Source: Marinimicrobium sp038419845 (GTDB taxonomy: Bacteria; Pseudomonadota; Gammaproteobacteria; Pseudomonadales; Cellvibrionaceae). Taken from it: a stretch of 64,000 nucleotides of DNA. The notes beneath the pieces are model-generated. The model did not search any database, had not been told where the DNA came from, and was given only the letters and a program-made list of their open reading frames with translations. Position numbers and translations under genes: made by a program. Positions 53,705 to 61,356 of this stretch are shown one piece after another; the stretch's first letter is position 1; each line of letters starts with the position of its first letter. The stretch lies in the NCBI RefSeq assembly GCF_038419845.1, contig NZ_JBCAQT010000008.1:62001-126000 (forward strand). Direction: 5' to 3'.

Positions 53705-54332
53705 CGGCACCTCACCTGTGTGGATCCGTAGTTCCCGTGAATTTTACCCACTCGCAACGGGCGCGTATCTGCCTTAAAGCAGCCTCAGCCCACAGTATAT
53801 GCAACCTCAGTCAATGTACCCTGTCAAGGATCTTTTTGCTTGGACGTTGGCGAGCCCGATAGCGGCTAATCTCAATGGTTGGCTCACCAGAGTTCGTGAT
53901 CACAACCGTCTGGCCGGATGCTTTGACCCGTTGAATATAAGCCAACGGTTTTCACATGAATTCGGCTTTTGAAATGTATAAATGGAACATTGTTCACCAT
54001 TGTCGTGCGGCTCAATCGAAACGACTCTCCGGGAACCAAACTACCAACTACTCCCCACATTCTATGCGGGGAACCCGACCCCAGTTCACCATGTAGCGAC
54101 CATTTAAGCGGAAAATGCCAGGGCCGTTCTCCACATAGATGCGGAACCCGGGTATCATTCTCCACCGGCGAAGGCTAAGCGCCGATTTAAAGCTGGAGCG
54201 AGCTGGCGCGCCGAGGCCAAAATTTTGATAAAACCGGTGACTGGCCAATGAAATGGTGAGCAGACGGCAAAATCTTGCTCGCCACGCCAGTACCCTATTG
54301 TTTTTATTGATAATTTTTAAGCCCTCAACGAA
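53705..54332. other. Right end of the island, no intact gene
   Basis: About 630 bp between betB and the right repeat. It should contain the bet promoter next to betB. On the minus strand two overlapping frames (54248-54048 and 54165-53884) read like one short protein broken by a frameshift, but I do not recognise it. The last 60 bp are AT-rich. Confidence 0.45.
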
Positions 54333-54355
54333 CAGGTGCAGAATATCGAATGACC
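54333..54355 (+). repeat. Right attachment-site repeat (attR)
   Basis: Exact copy of 45922-45944. Here it supplies an AGGTG ribosome site and the ATG (54350-54352) of the SET gene, and so keeps that gene translatable after integration. Confidence 0.85.
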
Positions 54356-54748
54356 GACCATACGCTCGACAACATCAAGCACACCTACATCGCCCCCAGC
54401 CCGATACACGGCCAGGGGCTGTTCAGTGAGGCCTTTATTCAGGCCGGCACGCGCCTGGCCATTCTGGATGGGCAGGTCATCCCCTGGTCGCTGCACCGGG
54501 AGATCGGTTTTGTGGATGAGTGGAATGCGATTGCACCGGGGTTCATTCTCGTGCGCCCCTATCGGACCAAGTACGCATTCATCAATCATTCTCGCGAGCC
54601 CAACATTGCCATTGAGCGGCTGTCGTCGATCTCGCTCGCGCTGCGGACCACACGGAGTATTCCCAAAGATCAGGAGTTGACTCTGGACTACCGCGAGGAG
54701 CCTCTGCCCGAGGATTACCTCGCCGGGCACGGAGCGAGCTTTCTGTAA
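54350..54748 (+). CDS. SET-domain protein (putative lysine methyltransferase)
   Basis: Compact SET-domain protein of 132 aa. Motifs are SPIHGQGLFSEAFI at the start, FINHSREPN (cofactor and knot motif) and ELTLDYRE near the end. SET proteins methylate lysines using S-adenosylmethionine; bacterial targets are mostly unknown. The start codon lies inside attR. Before integration it would have overlapped the yicC stop as ATGA, so it was probably expressed with yicC. Its stop overlaps the start of the next gene by one base. Confidence 0.88.
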   Translation: MTDHTLDNIKHTYIAPSPIHGQGLFSEAFIQAGTRLAILDGQVIPWSLHREIGFVDEWNAIAPGFILVRPYRTKYAFINHSREPNIAIERLSSISLALRTTRSIPKDQELTLDYREEPLPEDYLAGHGASFL

Positions 54749-56097
54749 TGAGTGATTCCCGACTCAAACTGGTGCTGTTATCCAACATCGATTACAGGGA
54801 CGACGAAGCCGGCTTCAGCCGCTATATTTCAGCCCTGTTTTCTCTGCTCGACGCCGACAGCGCCGCCGCGCCGGACGAGCGGCCACTCAACGGCAATAAG
54901 GTGTTTTATCGTGAATCGGAGGGCTGCCCCGATCTGTTCGAGGTGGACACCCTCAGTGCCATTGACCGCGCCCGCGGCCTATCAATGAAGCAAATCACCG
55001 GGTTCAGCCGGTCCCGGACTTTTGAGCAACCGCTGGGCGACCTCACACTGCACACGGCATCCAGCGAGCTGCTCTACGATACCCACGGCTGCTTTTTGCT
55101 GGTGACCGAGGTGGAGCTGACGCTCGCGAGCACAGCGGAACTGCCCACGGCCATTGCCGGTATTTTTGCGGGACGCGATATCGCCGGCAACCTGGGGCTG
55201 CGCGACTATCTGGAAGAGAGCTTTTCGGCGGCGGCCGCACAGGCGGCCAGGACGTTACAACGCAAAGACCCTGACACACCCATCACCGCAGAGCACCTGC
55301 AGTTTTCGCAGGAAAACACCCTGCCACTTCTGCTGTGCGACACAGGCCTGGCGAAGCCACCCGGGGATTTTCAGAATGAGGAGCGGCTGTCCGCGATTCC
55401 GCATCCGCAGTCTCTGGGGAACGAATACCCCGGCGCCTTTTTTCACCCGGGCTGGAATTACACTCTCGCCTGCGGCTTCCCGTTTGAAACCTTCGTCAAT
55501 ATTGTGCAGGTCATGGTGCGCTGTCAGACCTTCTTTTTCAGCCTGACCCAGATCAAACGCTACTTTGCGCAAGAGTTCAGCCAGACACTCAGAGGTCGAG
55601 ACCGGGTGAGCGAACAGGAAGTGGACAGCGCCGAGCGGGTACGGCTCGCCTTCTACGACCTGCTGTCCAACTTCAACGCCTTCAAGAACAAGCTGTTTCC
55701 CAAATACCACGACGAGGCGGTGCGGCTCCTCGAGCGTTGGCACTGCGACGACGACATTGCCAATATCAAGGAATACATCGAGCTGAACTTTCAGGCGAAA
55801 AACCGCCTGCACAACGCAAAGGTCGAGCGCCAGAACGAGCGCCAGAACAAGGCCCTGGCCTTTATTGCGGCCCTGCAGGTAATCGCGCTCTACGGCGCCT
55901 TCACCGATGGCCTGGCGCTATTTGAACAAAGCCACCCCTGGTTTATCATCGGTTCGGCAGTCTGGCTGATCACGCTCTATGCCTTTCTGCTGCTCTCCGG
56001 CTATATCAAGACCACCGTCATCGTCACCCTCCTTTTCGGTGTCGGATCCGCTGCAGCCGCTGTGCTCGGCTACCTGCCCCCGCTGATGGGCGGGTAG
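54748..56097 (+). CDS. Unidentified protein with C-terminal membrane helices
   Basis: Protein of 449 aa with no recognised domain. Residues ~1-385 look soluble, with an acidic early part (SNIDYRDDEAGFSRY) and a helical region with clustered Gln/Glu/Arg just before the membrane (VERQNERQNKAL). Three hydrophobic segments close the chain (~387-447). It overlaps the SET gene by one base (TAATG), so the two are translationally coupled. The pair may act together, for instance with the membrane protein as a methylation target, but this is inference. Confidence 0.75.
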   Translation: MSDSRLKLVLLSNIDYRDDEAGFSRYISALFSLLDADSAAAPDERPLNGNKVFYRESEGCPDLFEVDTLSAIDRARGLSMKQITGFSRSRTFEQPLGDLTLHTASSELLYDTHGCFLLVTEVELTLASTAELPTAIAGIFAGRDIAGNLGLRDYLEESFSAAAAQAARTLQRKDPDTPITAEHLQFSQENTLPLLLCDTGLAKPPGDFQNEERLSAIPHPQSLGNEYPGAFFHPGWNYTLACGFPFETFVNIVQVMVRCQTFFFSLTQIKRYFAQEFSQTLRGRDRVSEQEVDSAERVRLAFYDLLSNFNAFKNKLFPKYHDEAVRLLERWHCDDDIANIKEYIELNFQAKNRLHNAKVERQNERQNKALAFIAALQVIALYGAFTDGLALFEQSHPWFIIGSAVWLITLYAFLLLSGYIKTTVIVTLLFGVGSAAAAVLGYLPPLMGG

Positions 56098-56099
56098 GG

Positions 56100-56336
56100 C
56101 TAACCGCTCACCAGCCGGTATAGCCGATCCCACTCCTCATCCAGAGTGTTGTGGGGCATGGTCGTGTCCGCGCGCTTATACCAGAAGGTCGCATTGTCCA
56201 TGTCGCCCTCCTCCCGATGCAGGTAGGCGTGAATCAGGCAGGACAGCTCGTCCGAGGACGCCTGTACCAATTGATGGGATTCATCCCAGTATCCATCCCG
56301 GGCCAACTCCAACGCCTTGATGTGGTCACTTGACAT
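56100..56336 (-). CDS. Small conserved-looking cytoplasmic protein
   Basis: Small acidic, helical protein of 78 aa without signal or membrane segment. It includes SCLIHAYLHREEGDMDNATFWY, a pattern I have the impression of seeing in short hypothetical proteins of other gammaproteobacteria. It looks like a single TPR-type helix pair. AGGAG stands 8 nt before ATG 56336, good evidence that it is real. It converges with the upstream membrane-protein gene with a 2-bp gap. The function is unknown. Confidence 0.7.
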   Translation of the reverse strand: MSSDHIKALELARDGYWDESHQLVQASSDELSCLIHAYLHREEGDMDNATFWYKRADTTMPHNTLDEEWDRLYRLVSG

Positions 56337-56422
56337 AAACCTTACTCCTTATCCTCAAATCACCTCTTTTCAGTTTAGGCCTACCAGTGACGGGGTCAAG
56401 TACCGGAGTGGCGTGCCATTCT

Positions 56423-56436
56423 TTGACCTGAATCAA
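56423..56436 (+). promoter_or_regulatory. FNR/Anr box upstream of nap
   Basis: TTGACCTGAATCAA matches 9 of 10 fixed positions of the FNR consensus TTGAT-N4-ATCAA. It stands 72 bp before the napE start and is the likely site of oxygen control of the nap operon. Confidence 0.7.
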
Positions 56437-56454
56437 TGCAGACTTTAATTTCTG

Positions 56455-56476
56455 GGCTACCCTACAGGAGGTAGCC
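56455..56476 (+). promoter_or_regulatory. Hairpin in the nap promoter or leader
   Basis: GGCTACC (56455-56461) and GGTAGCC (56470-56476) form a perfect 7-bp inverted repeat 31 bp before napE. It could be a leader stem or an operator overlapping the start of transcription. Confidence 0.4.
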
Positions 56477-56507
56477 ACAAAATAACGCCGCAACCACGGA
56501 GTCAACC

Positions 56508-56702
56508 ATGTCGTCCGCTTCCACCACCCGTCGAGACAATCCGTCGACCGCACCGGAGCCCTCGGATACCAAGCGACGCGAGTGGCGCATGTTTGCCTTT
56601 ATTGTCGTATTTTTGTTCCCTTTGCTCACCGTCGCTCTGGTGGGCGCCTACGGCTTTTCCATCTGGATGTACCAGCTCCTGGCCGGGCCGCCCGCAGGCT
56701 GA
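56508..56702 (+). CDS. napE: Periplasmic nitrate reductase subunit NapE
   Basis: Small inner-membrane protein of 64 aa with a polar N-terminus and one helix (FAFIVVFLFPLLTVALVGAY), ending in FSIWMYQLLAGPPAG as in other NapE proteins. Its exact role is unsettled. It is the first gene of napEDABC. The upstream region holds an FNR/Anr box. Confidence 0.92.
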   Translation: MSSASTTRRDNPSTAPEPSDTKRREWRMFAFIVVFLFPLLTVALVGAYGFSIWMYQLLAGPPAG

Positions 56703-56747
56703 TACCCATACACTTTCATGAAAAGCACTCTATAAGGGAGCACAGCT

Positions 56748-57059
56748 ATGCCCGGAAGTCATGTTCTGGAAGCGGCCGCCATGATTCCGGTGCAGTCGCT
56801 CGATGACAACCTGCATGTCGCCAGCATCGTCGTTCACGCACAACCCGCAATGCTAGATTCGGTCAGCGCTTGGCTGCAACAACAGTCGGGGACCGAAGTC
56901 TACGGGCGCGACGACCAGGGCAAGCTCGTGGTGGTCATCGAAAGCTACAATTCCCAGGCCGTCCTGAATGTCATCGATAACGTGCAGCTGCAGCCGGGTG
57001 TGCTGAACGCTGCGCTGGTCTATCACGAACTTGTCCCACCGGAGGAAGACACTCCATGA
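56748..57059 (+). CDS. napD: NapA maturation chaperone NapD
   Basis: Cytoplasmic chaperone of 103 aa that binds the NapA twin-arginine signal peptide and holds back export until the cofactor is inserted. The ferredoxin-like fold is recognisable in HVASIVVHAQPAMLDSVSAWL and GVLNAALVYHELV. It overlaps napA by 4 bp (ATGA), which fits co-translational contact with the NapA leader. Confidence 0.93.
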   Translation: MPGSHVLEAAAMIPVQSLDDNLHVASIVVHAQPAMLDSVSAWLQQQSGTEVYGRDDQGKLVVVIESYNSQAVLNVIDNVQLQPGVLNAALVYHELVPPEEDTP

Positions 57060-59560
57060 AACTCACTCGTCGTCAGTTCGCCAAAGCCAATGCCGCGGCA
57101 GTGGCATCGGCTGCCGTGGGCATGCACATGCCCGCCGGCGCCACTAACCTGATTACCAACCGTGATCTGACCAACCTCAAATGGAGCAAGGCCCCGTGTC
57201 GCTTCTGCGGGGTGGGCTGTGGCGTGATGGTCGCCACGCGCGACAACAAGGTGGTTGCCACCCACGGCGATGTAAAGGCCGACGTCAACCGCGGCCTGAA
57301 CTGCGTGAAGGGTTACTTCCTGTCCAAGATTCTGTACGGCTCGGACCGGTTGCACAAACCGCTGCTGCGCATGAAAAACGGCCAGTACGACAAGAACGGA
57401 GACTTCCAGGAGATCAGCTGGGATCAGGCCATGGACCTTCTGGCGGACAAGTTCAAGGAGTCCATCCGCGAGCATGGCCCCGAAAGTGTGGCCATGTTCG
57501 GCTCCGGCCAGTGGACCGTCTGGGAGGCCTACGCCGCCAGCAAGCTGTTCAAGGGCGGGCTGCGCAGCAACAACCTGGACCCCAACGCCCGCCACTGTAT
57601 GGCCTCGGCGGTGGGCGGCTTTATGCGCACTTTCGGCATCGACGAGCCCATGGGCTGCTACGACGATATCGAACATGCCGATGCCTTTGTTCTCTGGGGC
57701 TCCAATATGGCGGAGATGCACCCCATTCTCTGGAGCCGTCTCACCGACCGTAAACTGTCGTTCGAGCACGTCAAGGTTGCGGTGCTCTCGCCCTATGAAA
57801 ACCGCAGCTTCGATCTGGCCGATATTCCCATGATCTTCAAGCCGCACAGCGACTTGTACATCCTCAATTATATTGCCAATTACATTATCCAGAACGACAA
57901 GGTCAATCGGGAGTTTGTCGACAAGCACACCCGCTTCGTCAAAGGGCAGACCGATATCGGCTACGGCCTGCGTCCGGAAGATCCGCGCCAGCAGAGCGCC
58001 AAGGGGGCAGACAAGGCGAACACCTGGACCGACATCGACTTCGAGGAGTTTGCCGAGTTTTTGAAGCCCTATACCCTGGAGCGAACCGCGCGGGAAACCG
58101 GCGTGTCCGCCGCGCGGCTCGAAGCGCTGGCAAAACTGTACGCCGACCCGGATACCAAGGTGATGTCACTCTGGACCATGGGGTTTAACCAGCACACCCG
58201 CGGGGTCTGGGCCAACAACATGGTCTACAACATCCACCTGCTGACCGGCAAAATCTCTGAGCCGGGCAACAGCCCCTTCTCCCTAACTGGTCAGCCGTCC
58301 GCCTGCGGCTCGGCGCGCGAAGTGGGCACCTTTGCCCACCGGTTGCCGGCCGATATGGTGGTGGCCAACCCCAAGCACCGCGCCTTCGCCGAAAAAGTCT
58401 GGAAGCTGCCCGAGGGTACTGTACCCAGCAAGGTGGGCTTCTCCGCCGTGGAGCAGAGCCGCAAGTTGAAGGACGGCGTCCTGCGGGTGTACTGGACCCA
58501 GGTGACCAACAACATCCAGGCCGGCCCCAACACGGCCCAGGAAACCCTGCCGGGCTGGCGTAACCCCAAAGCCTTTGTGGTGGTCTCCGACGTCTACCCG
58601 ACCGTATCGGCTCAGGCCGCCGATATGATTCTGCCCAGCGCCATGTGGGTGGAGAAAGAGGGCGCCTTTGGCAATGCCGAGCGCCGCACCCAGTTCTGGC
58701 AGCAGCTGGTGCCGCCCCCCGGGGAGGCACGCTCGGATCTGTGGCAACTGGTGGAGTTTTCCAAACGCATCAATACCGACGACGTCTGGCCGGCCGACCT
58801 GCTCGAGAAGGCCCCGGACTTCAAAGGCAAGAGCCTGTACGAGATCCTGTTTGCCAACGGTCAGGTGGACGCCTACGGCAATGATGAGCGGGCGGAAGGC
58901 TATGACAACGATGAGGCCGATGCTTTCGGCTTTTACATACAGAAGGGGCTGTTCGAGGAGTACGCCCGCTTTGGTCGGGGCAAGGCACACGATCTGGCCT
59001 CATTTGAAACCTATCACAACGTGCGCGGGTTGCGCTGGCCGGTGGTGAATGGCGAGGAAACCCTGTGGCGCTTCCGCGAGGGCTATGACCCCTACGTGGA
59101 AGCCGGCAGCGGCGTGCAGTTCTACGGCAAGCCGGACAATCGCGCTCTGATCTTTGCGCTCCCCTACGAGCCGCCCGCCGAGTCGCCGGATGAGGAGTAC
59201 CCTTTCTGGCTCAGCACCGGGCGCGTGCTCGAGCACTGGCACACCGGCAGCATGACCCAGCGGGTGGAAGAACTGAACCTGGCCGTACCCCACGCCAAGA
59301 TTTACATGAATTTTGACGATGCACGCAAACAGGGCTTCCGCCGGGGCAGCGAGGTACGGGTGATCAGCCGGCGCGGCTCCATTCGCGCCCGGGTGGAAAC
59401 CAAAGGCCGGATCAAGCCGCCCGAGGGACTGATTTATGTGCCCTTTTTCGACGCCAACCGGCTGGTGAACAAACTGACACTGGACGCCACCGACCCCATT
59501 TCCCTGCAGACGGACTTCAAGAAATGTGCGGTTCGGCTGGAACTGATCAGCCTGGCATGA
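57056..59560 (+). CDS. napA: Periplasmic nitrate reductase catalytic subunit NapA
   Basis: Molybdenum (bis-MGD) enzyme that reduces nitrate to nitrite in the periplasm (834 aa). A Tat signal peptide carries TRRQFAK. The [4Fe-4S] ligands are CRFCGVGC and a later Cys in GLNCVKGY. The Mo-ligand Cys is in NARHCMASAVGGF. The C-terminal domain has HWHTGSMTQRV and a YVPFFDANRLVN-like close. It is full length and part of napEDABC. Electrons should come from NapB and the quinol dehydrogenase NapC. Confidence 0.98.
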   Translation: MKLTRRQFAKANAAAVASAAVGMHMPAGATNLITNRDLTNLKWSKAPCRFCGVGCGVMVATRDNKVVATHGDVKADVNRGLNCVKGYFLSKILYGSDRLHKPLLRMKNGQYDKNGDFQEISWDQAMDLLADKFKESIREHGPESVAMFGSGQWTVWEAYAASKLFKGGLRSNNLDPNARHCMASAVGGFMRTFGIDEPMGCYDDIEHADAFVLWGSNMAEMHPILWSRLTDRKLSFEHVKVAVLSPYENRSFDLADIPMIFKPHSDLYILNYIANYIIQNDKVNREFVDKHTRFVKGQTDIGYGLRPEDPRQQSAKGADKANTWTDIDFEEFAEFLKPYTLERTARETGVSAARLEALAKLYADPDTKVMSLWTMGFNQHTRGVWANNMVYNIHLLTGKISEPGNSPFSLTGQPSACGSAREVGTFAHRLPADMVVANPKHRAFAEKVWKLPEGTVPSKVGFSAVEQSRKLKDGVLRVYWTQVTNNIQAGPNTAQETLPGWRNPKAFVVVSDVYPTVSAQAADMILPSAMWVEKEGAFGNAERRTQFWQQLVPPPGEARSDLWQLVEFSKRINTDDVWPADLLEKAPDFKGKSLYEILFANGQVDAYGNDERAEGYDNDEADAFGFYIQKGLFEEYARFGRGKAHDLASFETYHNVRGLRWPVVNGEETLWRFREGYDPYVEAGSGVQFYGKPDNRALIFALPYEPPAESPDEEYPFWLSTGRVLEHWHTGSMTQRVEELNLAVPHAKIYMNFDDARKQGFRRGSEVRVISRRGSIRARVETKGRIKPPEGLIYVPFFDANRLVNKLTLDATDPISLQTDFKKCAVRLELISLA

Positions 59561-59577
59561 CCGGGAGGAGACGCCCC

Positions 59578-60045
59578 ATGAAATCGATTGTTTTGCTGCT
59601 ATTGTGTCTGCCGCTGGCGGCCTGGGCCGACAGTGAGGTAGAGGATGTATCCGCACCGGACGGCGTGCGTCCGGGCGGGACTCTGACCGAGAGTGCCGAG
59701 GCACCCCCCATTCCCGATCAGCGCACCGCCAAGAACCGGCCCACACGCAATTACCCGGATCAGCCCCCGACCATTCCCCATGAGATCCAGGGCTACCAGG
59801 TCGACAAGAACTTCAACCAGTGCCTTACCTGCCACAGCCGCAGCGCTACCGAAGTCAGTGGCGCCCCCATGGTGAGCATCACCCACTTTGTCGACCGGGA
59901 GGGTCAGACGCTGGCAGCGGTGTCTCCCCGGCGCTACTTCTGCGTGCAGTGCCACGTGCCTCAGCACGATGTCGACCCGGTCAGGGCAAACACTTTCAAA
60001 AGTATTGACCAGGTGCTCAGAGACCTGATTGAACGCGGCGAATAG
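59578..60045 (+). CDS. napB: Periplasmic nitrate reductase diheme cytochrome NapB
   Basis: Periplasmic diheme c-type cytochrome that passes electrons from NapC to NapA (155 aa). A signal peptide (~1-19, ending AWA) is followed by two heme sites, CLTCH and CVQCH, with distal histidines nearby (ITHFVDREG). ATG 59578 is chosen because GGGAGGAG precedes it and the signal peptide starts there. The gap after napA is 17 bp. Confidence 0.96.
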   Translation: MKSIVLLLLCLPLAAWADSEVEDVSAPDGVRPGGTLTESAEAPPIPDQRTAKNRPTRNYPDQPPTIPHEIQGYQVDKNFNQCLTCHSRSATEVSGAPMVSITHFVDREGQTLAAVSPRRYFCVQCHVPQHDVDPVRANTFKSIDQVLRDLIERGE

Positions 60046-60058
60046 ACGAGACACAGTC

Positions 60059-60718
60059 ATGTGGAAAACGCTGAAAAACTACTGGCAGACCTTCAACCGA
60101 CCCGCCACCCATATCAGCCTGGGTGTGCTCGCCATGGGCGGCTTCATCGCGGGAATCATCTTCTGGGGCGGCTTTAACACGGCATTGGAGGTAACCAACA
60201 CCGAGCAGTTCTGTGTCAGCTGCCACGAGATGAAGGCCAACCCTTTTGAGGAACTGAAAACCACCATTCACTACACCAATCGCTCCGGCGTCAGAGCCAC
60301 CTGCGCGGACTGCCATGTCCCGCACGACTGGACTTTCAAAATCGCGCGCAAAATGGAAGCGTCCAAGGAGGTCTGGGGCTGGATCTTTGGCTCAATCAAC
60401 ACCCGTGAGAAGTTCGAAGCCAAGCGCCGGGAGCTGGCCGAGCGCGAATGGCGCCGGCTGAAAGCCAATGACTCCCTGGAGTGCCGCAACTGCCACGAGC
60501 TGGACTCCATGGACTTCACCCAGCAATCCCCCCGCGCCCGGGCCATGCACTCCACCCAGCTCGCCAGCGGCGATAAGACCTGCATCGACTGCCACAAGGG
60601 CATCGCCCACAAGCTGCCGGATATGCGGGGCGTGGAGTCGGGTTTTCATGGAGATCTGACCCAGAACCTGCAATTTGACGGCATGCTCGACGCCATCGCT
60701 CGCGGCACCACCGACTGA
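60059..60718 (+). CDS. napC: Membrane tetraheme quinol dehydrogenase NapC
   Basis: Membrane-anchored tetraheme cytochrome of the NapC/NirT family (219 aa) that oxidises quinol and feeds NapB. An N-terminal helix (~20-42) is followed by four heme sites: CVSCH, CADCH, CRNCH and CIDCH. It is the last nap gene; no napF, napG or napH is present here, so electron supply depends on NapC alone. It starts 13 bp after napB. Confidence 0.96.
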   Translation: MWKTLKNYWQTFNRPATHISLGVLAMGGFIAGIIFWGGFNTALEVTNTEQFCVSCHEMKANPFEELKTTIHYTNRSGVRATCADCHVPHDWTFKIARKMEASKEVWGWIFGSINTREKFEAKRRELAEREWRRLKANDSLECRNCHELDSMDFTQQSPRARAMHSTQLASGDKTCIDCHKGIAHKLPDMRGVESGFHGDLTQNLQFDGMLDAIARGTTD

Positions 60719-60761
60719 AGCGCGGTTTCTCCCTCCCAATGGGGGAATTTTTGTTCAACGC

Positions 60762-60773
60762 TTGCTATAATCG
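60762..60773 (+). promoter_or_regulatory. Extended -10 promoter for purEK
   Basis: TGCTATAAT (TGn plus a perfect TATAAT) lies about 95 bp before purE. No good -35 box is at the right spacing, which is common for extended -10 promoters. Confidence 0.5.
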
Positions 60774-60819
60774 CGCCCTTTTCCGCTTCCCGGCCCCGCC
60801 GGGGAGCCCGAATCCAGCG

Positions 60820-60840
60820 ATACCCGGGTCAGCCGGGTAT
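60820..60840 (+). other. Hairpin in the purE leader
   Basis: ATACCCGG and CCGGGTAT pair perfectly around a 5-nt loop, 25 bp before the purE start. A smaller CCCC/GGGG hairpin precedes it (~60795-60805). It may affect purE translation; no known riboswitch pattern was recognised. Confidence 0.4.
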
Positions 60841-60865
60841 TTCTGTTGGTATTAAGGGGAGTTAC

Positions 60866-61354
60866 ATGACTACCAAAGTGGCTATCGTAATGGGCTCGCG
60901 CTCGGACTGGCCGACCATGTCGGAAGCGGCCGAGTTGCTGGATACCCTGGGCGTCGCCTACCACGCCGAGGTGGTATCCGCTCACCGCACCCCGGACAAG
61001 ATGTTCCAGTTCGCCGAACAGGCCGCCGACCAGGGTTTCAAGGTCATTATTGCCGGCGCCGGCGGTGCCGCCCATCTGCCGGGCATGATCGCCGCCAAAA
61101 CCCTTCTGCCGGTACTGGGCGTTCCCGTTCAGAGCAAGGCGCTCAACGGTCAGGACAGCCTGCTGTCCATCGTCCAGATGCCCCGGGGCGTGCCCGTGGG
61201 CACCTTGGCGATTGGCGGGGCCGGCGCGTTCAACGCCGGCTTGCTGGCGGCCCAGATGCTGGCCACCGAAGATGCCGACCTGGCTCAGCGGCTGGCCGAT
61301 TGGCGCCGCGCCCAGACCCAGAAGGTTCTGGACAACGCCGATCCCAGAGGTTGA
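60866..61354 (+). CDS. purE: N5-carboxyaminoimidazole ribonucleotide mutase
   Basis: Rearranges N5-CAIR to CAIR in purine synthesis (162 aa). The N-terminus VAIVMGSRSDWPTM carries the phosphate-binding motif. SAHRTPDKMFQFAEQA and GAGGAAHLPGM follow, as in class I PurE. purK begins 2 bp after its stop, so the two are co-translated. The leader has two hairpins. Confidence 0.98.
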   Translation: MTTKVAIVMGSRSDWPTMSEAAELLDTLGVAYHAEVVSAHRTPDKMFQFAEQAADQGFKVIIAGAGGAAHLPGMIAAKTLLPVLGVPVQSKALNGQDSLLSIVQMPRGVPVGTLAIGGAGAFNAGLLAAQMLATEDADLAQRLADWRRAQTQKVLDNADPRG

Positions 61355-61356
61355 TT

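Larger units (their letters stand above)
45922..54355. mobile_element. Integrated genomic island (8.4 kb) carrying choline-betaine genes
   Basis: The segment is bounded by identical 23-bp direct repeats, one at the yicC 3' end and one overlapping the start of the SET gene. A truncated tyrosine integrase stands next to the left repeat. Inside lie a hydrolase, an SMR exporter and betB-betT-betA. Several stretches (45945-46110, 47450-48050, 54290-54320) are visibly poorer in GC than the backbone. Removing the island restores a yicC/SET-gene junction with an ATGA overlap. The element looks immobile because the integrase is broken. Confidence 0.82.

Noticed and set aside
56326..56553. 75-codon minus-strand frame at the nap promoter
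   Set aside because: Overlaps the napE start, the FNR box and a conserved-looking gene; low-complexity basic translation.
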